A DNA stretch of 64,000 bases from positions 36,878,189 to 36,942,188 of the forward strand of contig CM042012.1 of the NCBI GenBank assembly GCA_023525715.1. The letters are read 5' to 3'. The stretch's first letter is position 1. Each line of letters opens with the position of its first letter. The DNA comes from Cichorium intybus. Lineage: Eukaryota > Streptophyta > Magnoliopsida > Asterales > Asteraceae. Positions 24,760 through 36,240 of this stretch are shown piece by piece. The notes under the pieces are model-generated. The model worked only from the letters and a program-made list of their open reading frames with translations. It did not search any database and was not told where the DNA came from. The position numbers and the translations under genes are program-made.

Positions 24760-26805
24760 TTAGGGTACACGGAGTAGTTGTTCGGGCTCGATGCGGGATC
24801 GGAAACCTTGGGTGCGGTACCGCCGGTACCTCCGGTACCGCTGCCCCGTGTCCATCGGGTTCGGCGGTTTCGGGTGTGGAGGGGTGAGGCTTGGGATGGT
24901 GAAGCCGATGATCCCACCTTTTATTTTAAAAAAAAAATTTTTAATCTTCCAAATATTATCCTTCATCAACTCTATAAATACCACATCTTCACTCCTTCAA
25001 AACTCACACCTTTACCCTTCTTTCTTCCTCTCAACATTAACTCTATTTTCCCCTTTCCAAAAAATAACCCTCATTTCAAATTTATTTTAAATTGAAATGA
25101 GTTCTTCCGATTCTTCCGATTCTTCCAGTTCTTCCGGTTCGTATGTTCACAGCAAACTACTGGATGAACCTATGCCGTTGGTATCGTCATCGTCTGATGA
25201 CGATACCGATGTGAATACGATCGCGGTTATTGCTGAAGCTGCACATTTCATATTCCAAAATACTGCAAGTTCTAGCGTTCCTCGTCATAGAACTTTTCTC
25301 CACAGAGATCGAGAAACTGCTGAGCAGCAGCTTATGGCAGATTACTTTGTCCCCAATTCAAAGTTTGGGGATGTTAATTTCAGAAATAGGTTCCGAATGA
25401 GTAGACGACTGTTTGTGCGGATTGCTCAAGACTTGGAAATGAATTATCCAATTTTCCAGACAACTTATAATGCCGGTGGAGTTAAAGGGTTCACTGGATT
25501 GCAGAAATGCACATCAGCTATCCGCCAATTGGGGGGCGGTAGCACCCCCGATTCACTTGATGAATACCTGAATATGTCAGAACGAACTTCCCGTGAAAGC
25601 CTCTACAACTATTGCTCTGGTGTTGTTCAGTTATATGGTGCAGAATACATGCGTAGACCAACAACCAGTGACATTCAACTGTTGTATGCTGCATACAAAG
25701 CCAAACATGGCTTTCCTGGTATGTTGGGTAGCATTGACTGTACACATTGGGATTGGCGGAGTTGTCCAACGTATCTACGAGGCCAGTACATGAGAGGTGA
25801 TCACAGGTATCCTACAATTATACTTGAAGCAGTAGCATCATATGATTTGTGGATATGGCATTCATATTTTGGTGTTGCCGGGGGCAACAACGATCTAAAT
25901 GTGTTGTACCAATCACCGCTATTCAATGATACCATTCTTGGTACAGCACCATCATGTTCATTTGTTTTGGAGGGGGAAGAATACAAGCATGGGTACTATC
26001 TTGCTGATGGGATATACCCTAACTGGGCAACATTTGTGAAATCATTTTCACACCCTATTACCCCCAAAAAGAAGCGTTTCAAGGCGGCCCAAGAAGCGGC
26101 AAGAAAGGACGTTGAACGAGCCTTTGGCGTTCTAAAAGCAAAATGGGCTATTATCAGACAGCCTGCACGGTCCGTCGATGTCGATCGATGTAAAGATATC
26201 ATGTACGCTTGCCTAATTTTACACAACATGATCATCCAGGATGAAGGTAGGGCTATATGTCCAGTACATGTTCCAGATTCCCCAAACGAACAAGAAGTTA
26301 GCCCTGACTTGATTCTCGAAATACGCAATCAAGGAATTCACCAAAAACTTCTTGCGGATCTTGTAGACCACATCGAGCATACATACATAGCTACTTTGGA
26401 TCACTAGGTGTTTTAACGTTTTTAGTATTTCATTTCCGTTATTTAGGTTTTATTATTCCGTATTTAGGATTTCATTTCCGTTATTTAGGTTTTAATTTTC
26501 TTTTTAATTTATGTAATGGTGTGGTTTTTTAATTTTATGTTATTTGTGATTTTTATTTTATTAATTGCATATTATCATTATTTATAATATTAAATTAAAT
26601 ATCAAAAATCATTTATTAAATTAATAAATGAATTTAAATATCAAATATATGATGTGGCATTGTGGGTTCAGTGGGTTCAGTGGGTACTGGTTCCATGAGT
26701 GAAAGATTGGTGAAAGATGGGGAAAATGGAAGTGAGAGGAGAGAGAAAAACTGACGTGGCGCGTGGGTTCAGTGGGATGGGAGGGATCTACTCCCCCCAC
26801 CCATA
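24760..26805 (+). mobile_element. PIF/Harbinger DNA transposon, 2,040 bp
   Basis: Terminal inverted repeats GGGTACACGGAGTAG (24,763) and CTACTCCCCCCACCC (ending 26,802) match at 12 of 15 positions. The flanks are TTA on the left and ATA on the right, close to the 3-bp TTA/TAA target of this superfamily. The duplicated copy at 39,118-39,120 has one TTA and no insertion. A single intact transposase gene fills the centre. The usual second gene, a Myb-like DNA-binding protein, is absent, so movement would need it supplied in trans. Confidence 0.92.
25097..26407 (+). CDS. Harbinger-type DDE transposase (plant transposon protein family)
   Basis: An uninterrupted 436-residue frame with a Ser/Asp-rich N-terminus of about 45 residues. 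The DDE nuclease fold follows: first Asp in GSIDCTHW, second in GGNNDLNVL, catalytic Glu in RKDVERAFGVLKAKW, then CLILHNMI near the C-terminus. Family members cut the element ends and join them at TWA targets in the nucleus, usually with a Myb-like partner. The first ATG (25,097) follows a TATAAATA word at about 24,973 and fits the family length. There are no stops or missing catalytic residues, unlike every other transposable-element gene in this window, so it may be recent. Confidence 0.95.
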   Translation: MSSSDSSDSSSSSGSYVHSKLLDEPMPLVSSSSDDDTDVNTIAVIAEAAHFIFQNTASSSVPRHRTFLHRDRETAEQQLMADYFVPNSKFGDVNFRNRFRMSRRLFVRIAQDLEMNYPIFQTTYNAGGVKGFTGLQKCTSAIRQLGGGSTPDSLDEYLNMSERTSRESLYNYCSGVVQLYGAEYMRRPTTSDIQLLYAAYKAKHGFPGMLGSIDCTHWDWRSCPTYLRGQYMRGDHRYPTIILEAVASYDLWIWHSYFGVAGGNNDLNVLYQSPLFNDTILGTAPSCSFVLEGEEYKHGYYLADGIYPNWATFVKSFSHPITPKKKRFKAAQEAARKDVERAFGVLKAKWAIIRQPARSVDVDRCKDIMYACLILHNMIIQDEGRAICPVHVPDSPNEQEVSPDLILEIRNQGIHQKLLADLVDHIEHTYIATLDH

Positions 26806-27083
26806 GAGATGAATTATTGTGTACACGGTTACTCCTGTTCCTCTCTATTGGTTATGTATCTTTCATACCCATTTTTAACAACTAGAAGCGTACGGGTTTT
26901 GTTAAATTGAGTAACCAATCAAACATTCCATGACCATGTTAATTTAATACATGCTCTTCCTCACACCCCCCACTCTTGACTTCATTGATGTTCTTCACAT
27001 GTGTAAATAATATAATAATCGTAACACTTTTCTTGACCTGTTGAACCTTTCCATCGTCAACAGTTCAAACATCATTATAATCC

Positions 27084-27090
27084 TATAAAT
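27084..27090 (+). promoter_or_regulatory. TATA box candidate for the BCS1-like gene
   Basis: TATAAAT lies 124 bp upstream of the chosen ATG. A start of transcription near 27,115 would give a short leader with no earlier ATG. Confidence 0.5.
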
Positions 27091-27213
27091 CCATTCCTAA
27101 AAGCATATCCAACAATTACCTCTCTCTCGTCATCGCAAGTGCAATCGATTCAAACTTATATCATTGTTTTCTTAATTTGGGTTAATCTGGGGGTTGTGGG
27201 TTCTACAGTAAGT

Positions 27214-28794
27214 ATGTTTCTAGTAAATTTAGCTGTGTTTGTGGTAGCAATCATTGGTTTCTGGTTGATTCATAGAATATTATCAAGGACGTCGCTAGGA
27301 CACTACTTACAAAAGAAGTGGCGAGTTTTGGAGGAATTTTTTCATGGGCACCAGTTCTACAAAATCCCTAGATTCAACCAACACATGCAGGAAAATCAAG
27401 TTTATCGCAAAGTGTTCATGTATCTTAATTCGTTACCTTCAGCTGAAGATTCGGATTTTGTTAATCTCTTCTCGGGTGATAACAAACCCAACGAGATCAA
27501 TCTCGTGATCAACGCTGCACACCAGATGTTTTCGGACACGTACCTCGGTTCGCGAATTTTCTGGAAGTTCGAGAAGGATTGTTTAGTTTTGAAGATGAGG
27601 AAGAAAGAAAAACGTAGAATTCTCAGTTCGTACCTTCAACACATTCATAATGTTACTGACGAAATCGAGCAGAAGACGAAGCAAATCAGGATACACATCA
27701 ACGCCGAGAAGGAACCGGAGAAGAACGGGCGATGGACATCAGTTCCTTTCACTCATCCAGCAACAATCGACACGGCCGTCCTCGATTCCGATCTCAAAAA
27801 CAAGATGAAATCTGATTTAGAATCGTTTTTGAAATCCGAACAGTATTATCACCGTCTCGGCCGTGTCTGGAAACGGAGCTACTTACTTTACGGCCCCTCC
27901 GGCACCGGAAAATCAAGCTTCATCGCCGGAATGGCGAAGTTCCTATGCTACGACATCTACGACGTTGATTTATCAAAAGTCGCTAACGATTCCGATCTGA
28001 AATTGCTTCTACTACAGACAACGAGAAGGTCAATGATCGTCGTCGAAGATTTAGACCGGTATCTGGTTGACAAATCATCGACTGTGAACTTATCTGGAAT
28101 TTTAAATTTCATGGACGGTATTATCTCATCCTGCGGTGAAGAACGCGTGATGGTTTTCACCGTCAGTAACAAAGAAAAAATCGATCCGACGGTTCTGAGA
28201 CCAGGAAGAATAGACGTTCACGTACAGTTCCCCTTATGTGATTTCCCAGCCTTCAAAACCCTAGCCAATAGCCATTTGGGGATAAAAGAGCACAAACTTT
28301 TCCCACAAGTTGAAGAGATTTTTCAAACCGGTGCTAGCTTGAGCCCGGCGGAGATCGGTGAGATCATGATCTTCAACCGCGGTTCACCAACTCGAGCTCT
28401 TAAAACCGTCATTAGCGCGTTAAAATCAAATAGCGATACAAGAGTGACATTATCTGCAAGCAAATCAGTTCCCACAGTAACTGATTACAAGAAAGAAGAA
28501 CCATTAAGATTGACGCATAGTGTTTCAGTTGGTGGTGCACTTGGTGTGCCATCTGGATTGATTGGTCATGGCGCGCCGGCCGGTTTACCGGTACCACCAA
28601 GATTGATGCACAGCGGTTCGGCTAGGACTGTTGAAGAATCACGCGAGTCACGCTTGTTTCATCGTGAGCGTATTCCAACGATCAAAGAATTTAAGAAGTT
28701 TTATGGGTTGTTGAAGACAAAGAATAACAAAAAGGAGTTCATGGATTTTGATGGATCGGAAAAAGAAAACTCTCGGCATGACATCATGTTGTAA
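27214..28794 (+). CDS. BCS1-like AAA-ATPase, single exon
   Basis: A 526-residue intronless frame from the first ATG (27,214); the frame is open further upstream but has no ATG. The N-terminus has a membrane helix (MFLVNLAVFVVAIIGFW). A plant AAA-associated domain follows (HQFYKIPRFN, VYRKVFMYLNSLP). The ATPase core has Walker A GPSGTGKS (227-234), Walker B MIVVEDLD (274-281) and RPGRIDVHV with the arginine-finger region. The tail is low-complexity and basic. Relatives of yeast Bcs1 in plants include mitochondrial, ER and stress-induced members; the closest type seems to be the single-exon AAA-ATPases similar to Arabidopsis At2g46620. The substrate is unknown. The gene begins right after the end of duplicated copy 1. 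Confidence 0.93.
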   Translation: MFLVNLAVFVVAIIGFWLIHRILSRTSLGHYLQKKWRVLEEFFHGHQFYKIPRFNQHMQENQVYRKVFMYLNSLPSAEDSDFVNLFSGDNKPNEINLVINAAHQMFSDTYLGSRIFWKFEKDCLVLKMRKKEKRRILSSYLQHIHNVTDEIEQKTKQIRIHINAEKEPEKNGRWTSVPFTHPATIDTAVLDSDLKNKMKSDLESFLKSEQYYHRLGRVWKRSYLLYGPSGTGKSSFIAGMAKFLCYDIYDVDLSKVANDSDLKLLLLQTTRRSMIVVEDLDRYLVDKSSTVNLSGILNFMDGIISSCGEERVMVFTVSNKEKIDPTVLRPGRIDVHVQFPLCDFPAFKTLANSHLGIKEHKLFPQVEEIFQTGASLSPAEIGEIMIFNRGSPTRALKTVISALKSNSDTRVTLSASKSVPTVTDYKKEEPLRLTHSVSVGGALGVPSGLIGHGAPAGLPVPPRLMHSGSARTVEESRESRLFHRERIPTIKEFKKFYGLLKTKNNKKEFMDFDGSEKENSRHDIML

Positions 28795-29010
28795 AGTGTT
28801 ATGATGATGTAAAGGTTTAGTTTCATTCTGTAAAATTTCATTTGTTAGTTGATTAGACATATAAGATATTGTTCCCTTTTTATCAACATGCTCTGGTTTT
28901 ATGAAATTTGACTCATATAATTGGAGTAGAAACTAGAACGAATATGAGTTGGTAGAACAATGAAGAAGAGTGTATAGATTATAATTAGATGCGACTATTG
29001 ATTTATTTAC
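28795..29010. other. 3' flank of the BCS1-like gene
   Basis: 3' untranslated region and spacer; nothing further is recognised. Confidence 0.5.
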
Positions 29011-29465
29011 TTAGGCTTTATTTGACATACTAAAGTTAGCTTATTAGCTACGTTATCATAATGACTGGTAAAATAGTTTATGAACCAGCTTATAAGCTAG
29101 TTTTAATATGCTTTCGGAAGCTTGTTGACAAGCTAGTTTATATGTTAAAAATTAGCTTTTCAACTAACACATTGTTTAAAAGATTTTCTAAAAAAGCTAC
29201 CTGTTAGCTGATTAAACAATAACGTTTGATGAAAAACTAGTTAATAAGCTAGCTAGAAGACGTAAAACGACATAAAAGAGCATGGTTAAAAATAATTTTT
29301 TTATAATTAATAAAAGTTATACCTAAGAGAATTAAAAAAAATTCATAAACTCGATTAAAATGTTATTCAAAATAACATTTTAAAGAACTAGTTTATAAAC
29401 TACATTTGGCTTGCAAAAAATAACATTGACAGTTATGACGTACCAAAGTACCAAACATAGCGTTA
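29011..29465. mobile_element. Tourist-like MITE, about 449 bp
   Basis: Ends GGCTTTATTTGACATAC (29,014) and ACCAAACATAGCG (29,462) are imperfect inverted repeats. TTA flanks both sides. Internal words such as TTATAAGCTAG and AGCTAGCTAG resemble the MITE at 32,811. Confidence 0.65.
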
Positions 29466-30107
29466 GCCGATTTTTAGTTATGTGTTAATTTGAATGGATC
29501 ATATGAGTCAAATAAATAATCAGTTAACGTAATAAGCATGTCAAACTGAGTCAGAAAACTATTTTAATCATTTTAAGATTTAATCATATATAAAAAATTT
29601 AGAAACTAGGAAAAATTCATTTTCTGATCAACACAACCCATGCAGTTTTATGACGTTAGTCATGCCTATCCTGCTTGTCCGTCCATTTTATCACAGACAA
29701 TCTACAAGTACTGAGATTACACCCAATTTAAAATGATATCTAAGCCTTTGTGTAATATATGCAAATCGAGATAAAGATTTTTAATTGAATGAGACTAGTA
29801 ATATTTTTGAAATATTTTTGAAATGTACCAAGCTTTGAACAAACAAATAGAGAGCATACCGGGTATATTGATGTGGGTCAAAATAGTGTACCTTGAAAAA
29901 TCAGTCTGCGATGGGCATTTTTGGTCAAACTAGAAAATAATAGCCTTGTTTCATTTAGTCAACAAAACATGCTTGATTTGAGAATCATTTATTTATTTTT
30001 CTTGTTTAATTTTTAACTATTAAATTCAGTTAAGAATTTTTTTTTATTTATTATAATATTTTGTTTATATTTTTAGTAAAATATTATAATTTTATTATTT
30101 TAGTATG
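29466..30107. other. intergenic, no gene seen
   Basis: AT-rich sequence without supported coding or element ends. Confidence 0.5.
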
Positions 30108-30319
30108 ATATTACTCGGTGGCGGAGTTAGTATATGTCAAGGTGGGTCCTAGGACCCACCTAAATTTTAATTTTATTTTAAATTCATATAGAAAAAAATT
30201 TAGGACCTATCTTGGAAAAAATTTAGGATCTACTTTATTGTCAATTTTTTCATTTTTGACAGTTTTACTTGATTAGGAATCATGTAGTTTTCTTTTCTAA
30301 ATTCGCCACTGGTATTACT
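30108..30319. mobile_element. small hAT-like MITE (196 bp) with near-exact 8-bp duplication
   Basis: The element (30,116-30,311) has ends CGGTGGCGGA and TTCGCCACTG. The flanks are ATATTACT and GTATTACT, 7 of 8 identical. It contains the perfect 20-bp palindrome GGTGGGTCCTAGGACCCACC near its left end. There is no coding capacity. Confidence 0.75.
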
Positions 30320-30919
30320 TTTAAAAAGTTTACTTAATCATAGTATGCGTTACTGACTTTTATTTAGGTCAGGGGATATTATTTGTCGAAACCTTTTTCA
30401 AATTATAACAATGAACTTATTTTGTAATTATGATATATATACGAAAATAAGATATTGTACTAAATAAAATAATTACAAATATATGAAAATAAGATATTGT
30501 TATAAAAAATTATTAAAAATACGGTAGTATTTCTTGAAATCGACCTTTGTTTAATGAATTATTAATTCACCAAACAACCTTGCATTATTGTGTTTGAAAG
30601 GTCGTCTTAATATTAATTTTTTGGATATTTCCTTTTGTTTTTGTTGGTTAAAAGTATATTTGCATGTACCAACAATATATTTTAATAATCACGTGAAGAT
30701 TTTAGAATAAGTTATAGATAAATTCCATGATTATATAAGAATAGTTGATCTTGTCACTTACTGAACAAACAAACACTTTCAGTCCTTGATTAAGATTGCA
30801 TGCGAAGATATCCACTATGGAGTTGTTAAGGCCTTAAGGGTGTCATGTGTCGGTGAAGTCTTACTTTTATTGATAGTTTATTCATTCGATGTCATCACTT
30901 TTGCTTGTCTTTTCTTCCT

Positions 30920-30967
<48 letters not shown>

Positions 30968-31140
30968 TGCACATCGCTTATTTTAAGAAAACCTGGATTG
31001 CAAAGAACTCCAATATGAAACCAAAAGTCACATATAATGGAATTAATTTCAGAAGTTCATAATCCCAAAATCAAATCAAATTTAGCATCGATTATGATAT
31101 CATCATCAATGGCCTTTGCAATCTGTTGTAAGTGACAGTC
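30320..31140. other. intergenic with a (TTA)n microsatellite
   Basis: AT-rich spacer. A pure (TTA)n run of about 44 bp lies at 30,924-30,967. The small open frame at 30,786 runs into this repeat (poly-Leu) and is not a credible gene. Confidence 0.6.
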
Positions 31141-31615
31141 AAATAAAAACCCAAGAGATGAACACAAAGAAGGGAGATAGGATCTGAAAAGGATATGGGA
31201 GGAGAAATGGCCTTATAGTAACTATGTTTCCTAGGAACTTATAAAACGAAAAAGATGTCATTGGGGATTTTATCTACACCATGTTTAAATTATATGGGAG
31301 CCATTCCATGTTTGGTTTATCTCTTTTTGATCCTAGGCTATAAGTGAATCTTGTAACTTTTTTGTTAGGGTGATGATTCTTCTTTTCCTTCATCTTTTTC
31401 ATATGAGTCTAGACACATGTTTTCTAGTTCATAAGTGACAACTTATGTATCATGTCACAATTTGGCTATGATCCCGGCCATGATTCATAGACCACTTAAG
31501 TTTTATTTAAAAGTGTCAATAAATGTGAAAGTCTTCAATATGATGGAGTCGTTCCATTTGTGCTTCTCCCACGGGAATCACTTCCTACCACTCTCCCAAC
31601 TAGGATTAGATGGTT
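31141..31615 (+). mobile_element. possible 5' LTR of the gypsy relic
   Basis: Sequence upstream of the first gypsy coding traces. It ends near TGGTTGACATAACTAGTGCT, followed by coding traces, a layout that suits an LTR end. I could not align it with the presumed 3' LTR at 34,902, so it is uncertain. Confidence 0.3.
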
Positions 31616-31919
31616 GACATAACTAGTGCTTTCATTAAAGGAGTATGACGCATATGTTACGCGTCTGCCACCTTCGTACAAATGCAGTAGCTTCCATTCA
31701 CACATTCATATTTCACCATCACCCACGTCTACCCTCCAAACCACAAATCTCAACAACTTCGATAACTCCTCCACTGACCCATATATATGTACGACAGCTA
31801 CTATACAAATACCAACCCCTGTCCAACCCACCCAAAACATTGCCACCACCATGTCTACATGATCATCAAATTCCCATCATACCAAATGGAAAACCATCAA
31901 AATAGATAATGACAGAACT

Positions 31920-33320
31920 CATCTCTAAAATGTTACGCAACGATAGTATTCAACCTATTCGAAGCCCATATTCCTTGGTGGTCCTTTTACTACGTAAAAG
32001 GGATGGGACATGGCATGTTTGTGTTGACTATGGATCCTTCAATGCCGTTACCATTCACTACTAGTTCCCATACCCACAATCGATGAACTCTTGGAAGAGC
32101 TAAACGAAGCCTCAATCTTTTCCAGGACCGATTAACTTGCCAAATACCACAAAATACGAGTTGCGACACACAACATCCCAAAAACCACTTTTCGAACAAT
32201 CAAGAGACATTACAAAAACCTTGTAATGTCTTTCGGGCTAAGAAATACACCCTCCACGTTTCAAGCAACGATGAACGATCTATCATCTATTACGCGATAT
32301 ACTAAGATGATTTCTCTAAGTCGTTTTCAATGATATTTTGATTTATAGTGCCTCTATTGACACTCACTTAGAAATTTTGAGGCATCTGTTTGGCAAGTTA
32401 TCACATATTGAGTACTATGATGAGATCTCCAAATGCATATTAGTCGTTCTGGAGATCCATTACTTGGGACACATTATACCGCAAACAAGTGCCACATTAA
32501 TACAACAAAATATTGACCATAAAAACTTATCCCACCTCTACATTTTCACATCGGTGTGGGCTTTCCTTGGCTTATCAGGCTATTATTCCCACTTTGTTAA
32601 AAATTACGCATCCATCGCATCAGGCCTAGCCGATCTCCTTAAGAAAATCGAGTTTCATTTCACTAATAAAACATCCTTCCAAGACCTTAAAATTGTTATG
32701 GCTAAAATGTGTTTCCTTGCCATTCTTGACTTTCATCAAGCATTCGATGTCACTACTGATGCATTTGACGCATCTGGAATTAGGATCGGGGTTGTTCCGT
32801 CACATAATAAGGCTGTGTTTGGCGCACATAAGCTAGCTTAAAAGCTACCTTATTTTTTGAGCTTATTGTATTTTGGCGTTTGGCAAAACCACTAAAGTAG
32901 CTTATTATATCTTAAAAAGTAGCTTATAAGCTAGCTGTTCAATAAGCTACTTGAAGCTAGCTTATTGAAAAGTTAGCTTATAAGCTAAAAGCTAGCTTTT
33001 CAGCTAGCATGCCAAACAGAGCCTAAGTTTCTAGTTGCATTTTTAGTAAAAAGTTGTACAAAAGTGAAATCCTTCTCTACATATGTGCAGAAATTATATT
33101 CCATCATTGAAGTTAGAAAATGGCAACAGTACCCTTTTGAAAGACCTTTTCACATCTTTACCAACCAACATAGTCTCAAGCATTTACTCTCACAAGTATT
33201 ACAAACCCCTTAGCAATACAAGTGGGCAACAAAACTTCTCGAGTATGATATAAGTGTACATTACAACCTAGGTAATGATGATAAGGTAGTAGATGCCCTA
33301 AGTCGAGCCCACACATAAAA
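31920..33320 (+). pseudogene. gypsy reverse transcriptase and RNase H relic, split by a MITE
   Basis: Visible segments are PIPTIDELLEELNEASIFS, then KTTFRTIKRHYKNLVMSFGL and STFQATMNDL. The catalytic loop reads NDILIYS, with Asn where the first catalytic Asp belongs. The open part 32,338-32,841 continues with FLGLSGYYSHFVKNYASIA and the RNase H start FDVTTDAFDASGI, where the MITE interrupts. After it, FTNQHSLKHLLSQVLQTP and a final VVDALSRAHT are seen. Stops and frameshifts are frequent. Confidence 0.85.
32808..33026. mobile_element. Tourist-like MITE inside gypsy RNase H
   Basis: The element (32,811-33,023, 213 bp) starts GGCTGTGTTTGGC and ends GCCAAACAGAGCC, a near-perfect 13-bp inverted repeat. 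TAA flanks both sides. Its interior is rich in AGCTAGCTTATAAGCT-type palindromic words. It interrupts retroelement coding, so it arrived after the gypsy element. Confidence 0.9.
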
Positions 33321-33630
33321 ACTCCATACTCTCACAATTTCAAAACCTATGGTGGAATGCCACCTTAATTATGAGAATATTTTGCAACAGATGTTGTCGG
33401 GAAATATCTCTTCCCAAAGGTACACATAGCTCCTAGTCAATTTGTAAATCACAAAATTCAAGATGGTCACATGTATATTGATGGTTGCATGTTCATCCCT
33501 TACATTCCTATCTTTTCCAAATGCCACTAAGTGAGTTTCGCTCCTCGTTATTAGGAGGTCATGCAAGAATAAAACCCATTGTCAAAAGAATGCAAAATGT
33601 TTTTGGCCCAATACCCAAATCGAGGTCACC

Positions 33631-33682
33631 AACACACCGCCCTTTTGGTCTACTTCAACACACCGCCCTTTTGGTCTACTTC
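33631..33682 (+). repeat. 26-bp tandem duplication
   Basis: Two exact copies of a unit starting AACACACCGCCCTTTTGG within the integrase relic. The length is not a multiple of three, so the duplication shifts frame. Confidence 0.93.
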
Positions 33683-34080
33683 AACCACTATTGGTTCCCT
33701 CACTCGTATAGGAAGACTTGGCAATGGATTCCATAACCTTGTTGCCACCTTTAAATGGAAAAACAATCATTTGGGTTGTGGTTGACCACCTCACGAAATT
33801 TACACATGTTTATCGCTACCAACGCATTTCATAGTAGCCAGTCTCTGCATGATTTTCCTCCATGAGATCTATCGTCTTCAGGAAAATTCTTAAACAAATG
33901 TCACCAATCGTGACCCGTATTCCTTAGCAACTTCTAAAAAGAATTATTCGAGCACATGGGAACGAAATTACTCTACTCAAGCGCGTACCACATGCAAACT
34001 GACAGGAAAACTGAGGTCCTTAATCGTTGCGTAAAATCATTTTGAAGATGTTTGCAAGTGATGAACCGTACAACTCGGTC

Positions 34081-34290
34081 CATTATCTTTACTTAGTAGA
34101 ATTCACGTAAAACACCACATACCACTTAGCTATTGGCATGCCCATATTCCAAGCTCTCTATGGCTGACCGATTCTATCTAGGGCCCATTATTTTTACTTA
34201 GTAGAATTCAGGAAGAACACCACATACCACTTGGCTATTGGCATGCCCATATTCCAAGCTCTCTATGGCTGACCAATTCTATCTATGACA
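34081..34290 (+). repeat. 105-bp tandem duplication
   Basis: Units 34,081-34,185 and 34,186-34,290 differ at only a few bases and share TTACTTAGTAGAATTCA and GGCATGCCCATATTCCAAG. They lie within the integrase relic. The length is a multiple of three. Confidence 0.92.
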
Positions 34291-34901
34291 GAATACGTCC
34301 TTTGATCAGTAGCAATAACTTCCATCGATTCTACCTTAACAATACACCAGTGTATCATTGCATTACTCATGAAAACCTTATTCATCACTCGTCAACATAT
34401 GGTTGATCAAGCAAACAAACATCGTTTGGACAAGGAATTTGAAGTAGGTGAACTGGCATGCATATATAAAATTACAAGACTACCACCAATCCATCATTTC
34501 CCGTTGTTCCACCAAAAAAAAGTCAGAAAATGTTATTGGGCCCCTTTAAGATTTTGGAACATATTGATAAAATAGCATATCATTTGGAGCTTCCCGTAGG
34601 ATAAAATATTTACCCCTTCTTCATGCATCATTTATTAAGCCAAGTTTCAGTGTAACAATCCATTCACGGTCGATCTACCACCAACATTCATCGAAGAGGA
34701 ACATGCAAATACTCCATATATTTTACACAAAAGTCTCTATTCAGATAATCATTTTGAAGTGCTCATCAAATGAAAAGGCAGGACCTGTCAAAAGTAACTT
34801 GGGAACCACTTTCATAGCTCTTATACAAGTACTCATCCTTCAATGCATCGTGACCTGAATCACAAGACCTTGTGGTCAAAGGTCGTTCTTTAAGAAGGGG
34901 G

Positions 34902-36240
34902 TGACTAGAGTGCCCAAGGTAACCAGATCTTTCAGCTATTTCCCTTGACTATTTTTCAAGTATTTGTCAATAAGTTACTAGCTTTATTTTAGGTTCCATG
35001 TTTCCCTCAACCGTAGGATCGCATGATCTCCACTGTGTTCCTCCATTCTATGCAGCATGATTGTTTGCATTGTTCTTTAAGTTTTTATAATTGCACTATG
35101 GAAGATATCATAGAATTTTGCCAAATCTTGTCTTCTTTCTTGTTTACTTCTAGGAGATCGACCATTTTGAATCGGTCTATAACAACAAACCTCATAAATC
35201 TTTACTAAACCCTCAAGAAGTTCCTTATAGCCACCTTATTCTCTTAGAAAAATCCTCCTAAATACATCCATTCATCATCCCTAATATATTAAGATTATAT
35301 TTTTACAAATCGAATATTAATTTGAGGTGTCAATTTCAACCTTTTTACTTATGGCTGTAGAATAATTTTATCTTTCTTCAAATTTCATCATCAAATCATA
35401 TTTCTCTTGTATGTGTTTGCATCACTAAGTTTCATGATTCCTTTGACCATTTCATTTGGTCACATATTTTTATTTCAACTGTCTTGATGTCATTACACAC
35501 TTCATTTCAATCTTCTTTATATGACTAAATTTGTCATTTGTCATATCCTACAAATTCCAATTCCTTCTTTTTGAAACAATGACATTCTAAAGCATATCCT
35601 TTCATAATGTTTTATTTTCTAAGTCTTGTCACACTCAACATTTTTCATTCCTATTTGTATTCTTAATTCTTATAGATGATAAGGGGTTTATCTATCCACC
35701 TTTCATTCATAATCACATGTTTACTCTAGTCATTAATCATCACTTCTAGAACAATCACCTATTTCAAATTTATAGACAATTTTCATACTTCTTATTAACA
35801 AATGACTTATAATATCCAATAATAAAGCTTCCATCTTCTATATATTTCCAAGATAAGTAAAGTGTAATTGGAAGTCTTGGTCAACTACAAGTCAACTCTT
35901 GATTAGCGGTCAAACATTTAGTCAATACCATGCTTTAAAATATAACAAAATGATTTTGAATAAACCTTTGAATGTTCAATAGTCTCAAATTATTATACCT
36001 TGAGACTTATACCTTATGCATTTCTACTTGTACCTTACATTAGCTTCTTTTCCTGTTCTTCTTGAGAACTAAAAGTCCAAATATCAATATTAAATCTTGT
36101 ACATTTTATTCCTTTCTATTTTTTGTTAACTTAATAATAATTAACTACTAATGTTTACATATATATTCTACTACAAGGCTTCATTTAGCGTAAAGTGGCC
36201 ATGGCACGATTTTCACAACCTTTATAAAGCACTAACAAGA
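34902..36240. other. presumed gypsy 3' LTR start and AT-rich spacer
   Basis: It starts TGACTAGAGTGCC right after the polypurine tract. I could not find where the LTR ends. No gene is seen; the 61-codon frame at 35,023 has no recognisable features. Confidence 0.4.

Larger units (their letters stand above)
22236..26913. repeat. duplicated segment, copy 1 (filled site)
   Basis: It aligns with 36,638-39,229 over its whole length apart from the Harbinger insertion at 24,763-26,802, at roughly nine bases in ten by eye. It begins inside the LTR-borne MITE, crosses the copia LTR end and about 1.9 kb of AT-rich spacer, and stops at GTTAAATTGAGTA. No genes are seen in the shared part. ATT microsatellites at 23,795-23,811 and 38,213-38,238 differ in length. 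Confidence 0.9.
33480..34640 (+). pseudogene. gypsy integrase and C-terminal relic
   Basis: Traces include GGHARIKPIVKRMQNVF (zinc-binding region), a broken WVVVDHLTKFTH-like stretch and the open part 34,369-34,575 with QHMVDQANKHRLDKEFEVGE, the typical gypsy integrase tail. A weak KVTWEPLS stretch near 34,790 is the element C-terminus. Frames shift repeatedly. Confidence 0.75.
31616..34901 (+). mobile_element. Ty3/gypsy retrotransposon, degenerate
   Basis: A short gag-like start (LSLKEYDAYVTRLPPSY) is followed directly by reverse transcriptase, so most of gag and protease is missing. Reverse transcriptase, RNase H, integrase and C-terminal traces follow in gypsy order with many stops. A polypurine tract (AAGAAGGGGG, about 34,892-34,901) precedes a TGACTAGAG start at 34,902, probably the 3' LTR. 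A MITE (32,811-33,023) and two tandem duplications sit inside. Confidence 0.85.

Noticed and set aside
27139..27213. A longer N-terminus for the BCS1-like protein starting at 27,139
   Set aside because: That start is GTG, not ATG, and no in-frame ATG lies upstream. The first ATG at 27,214 begins just before the membrane helix.
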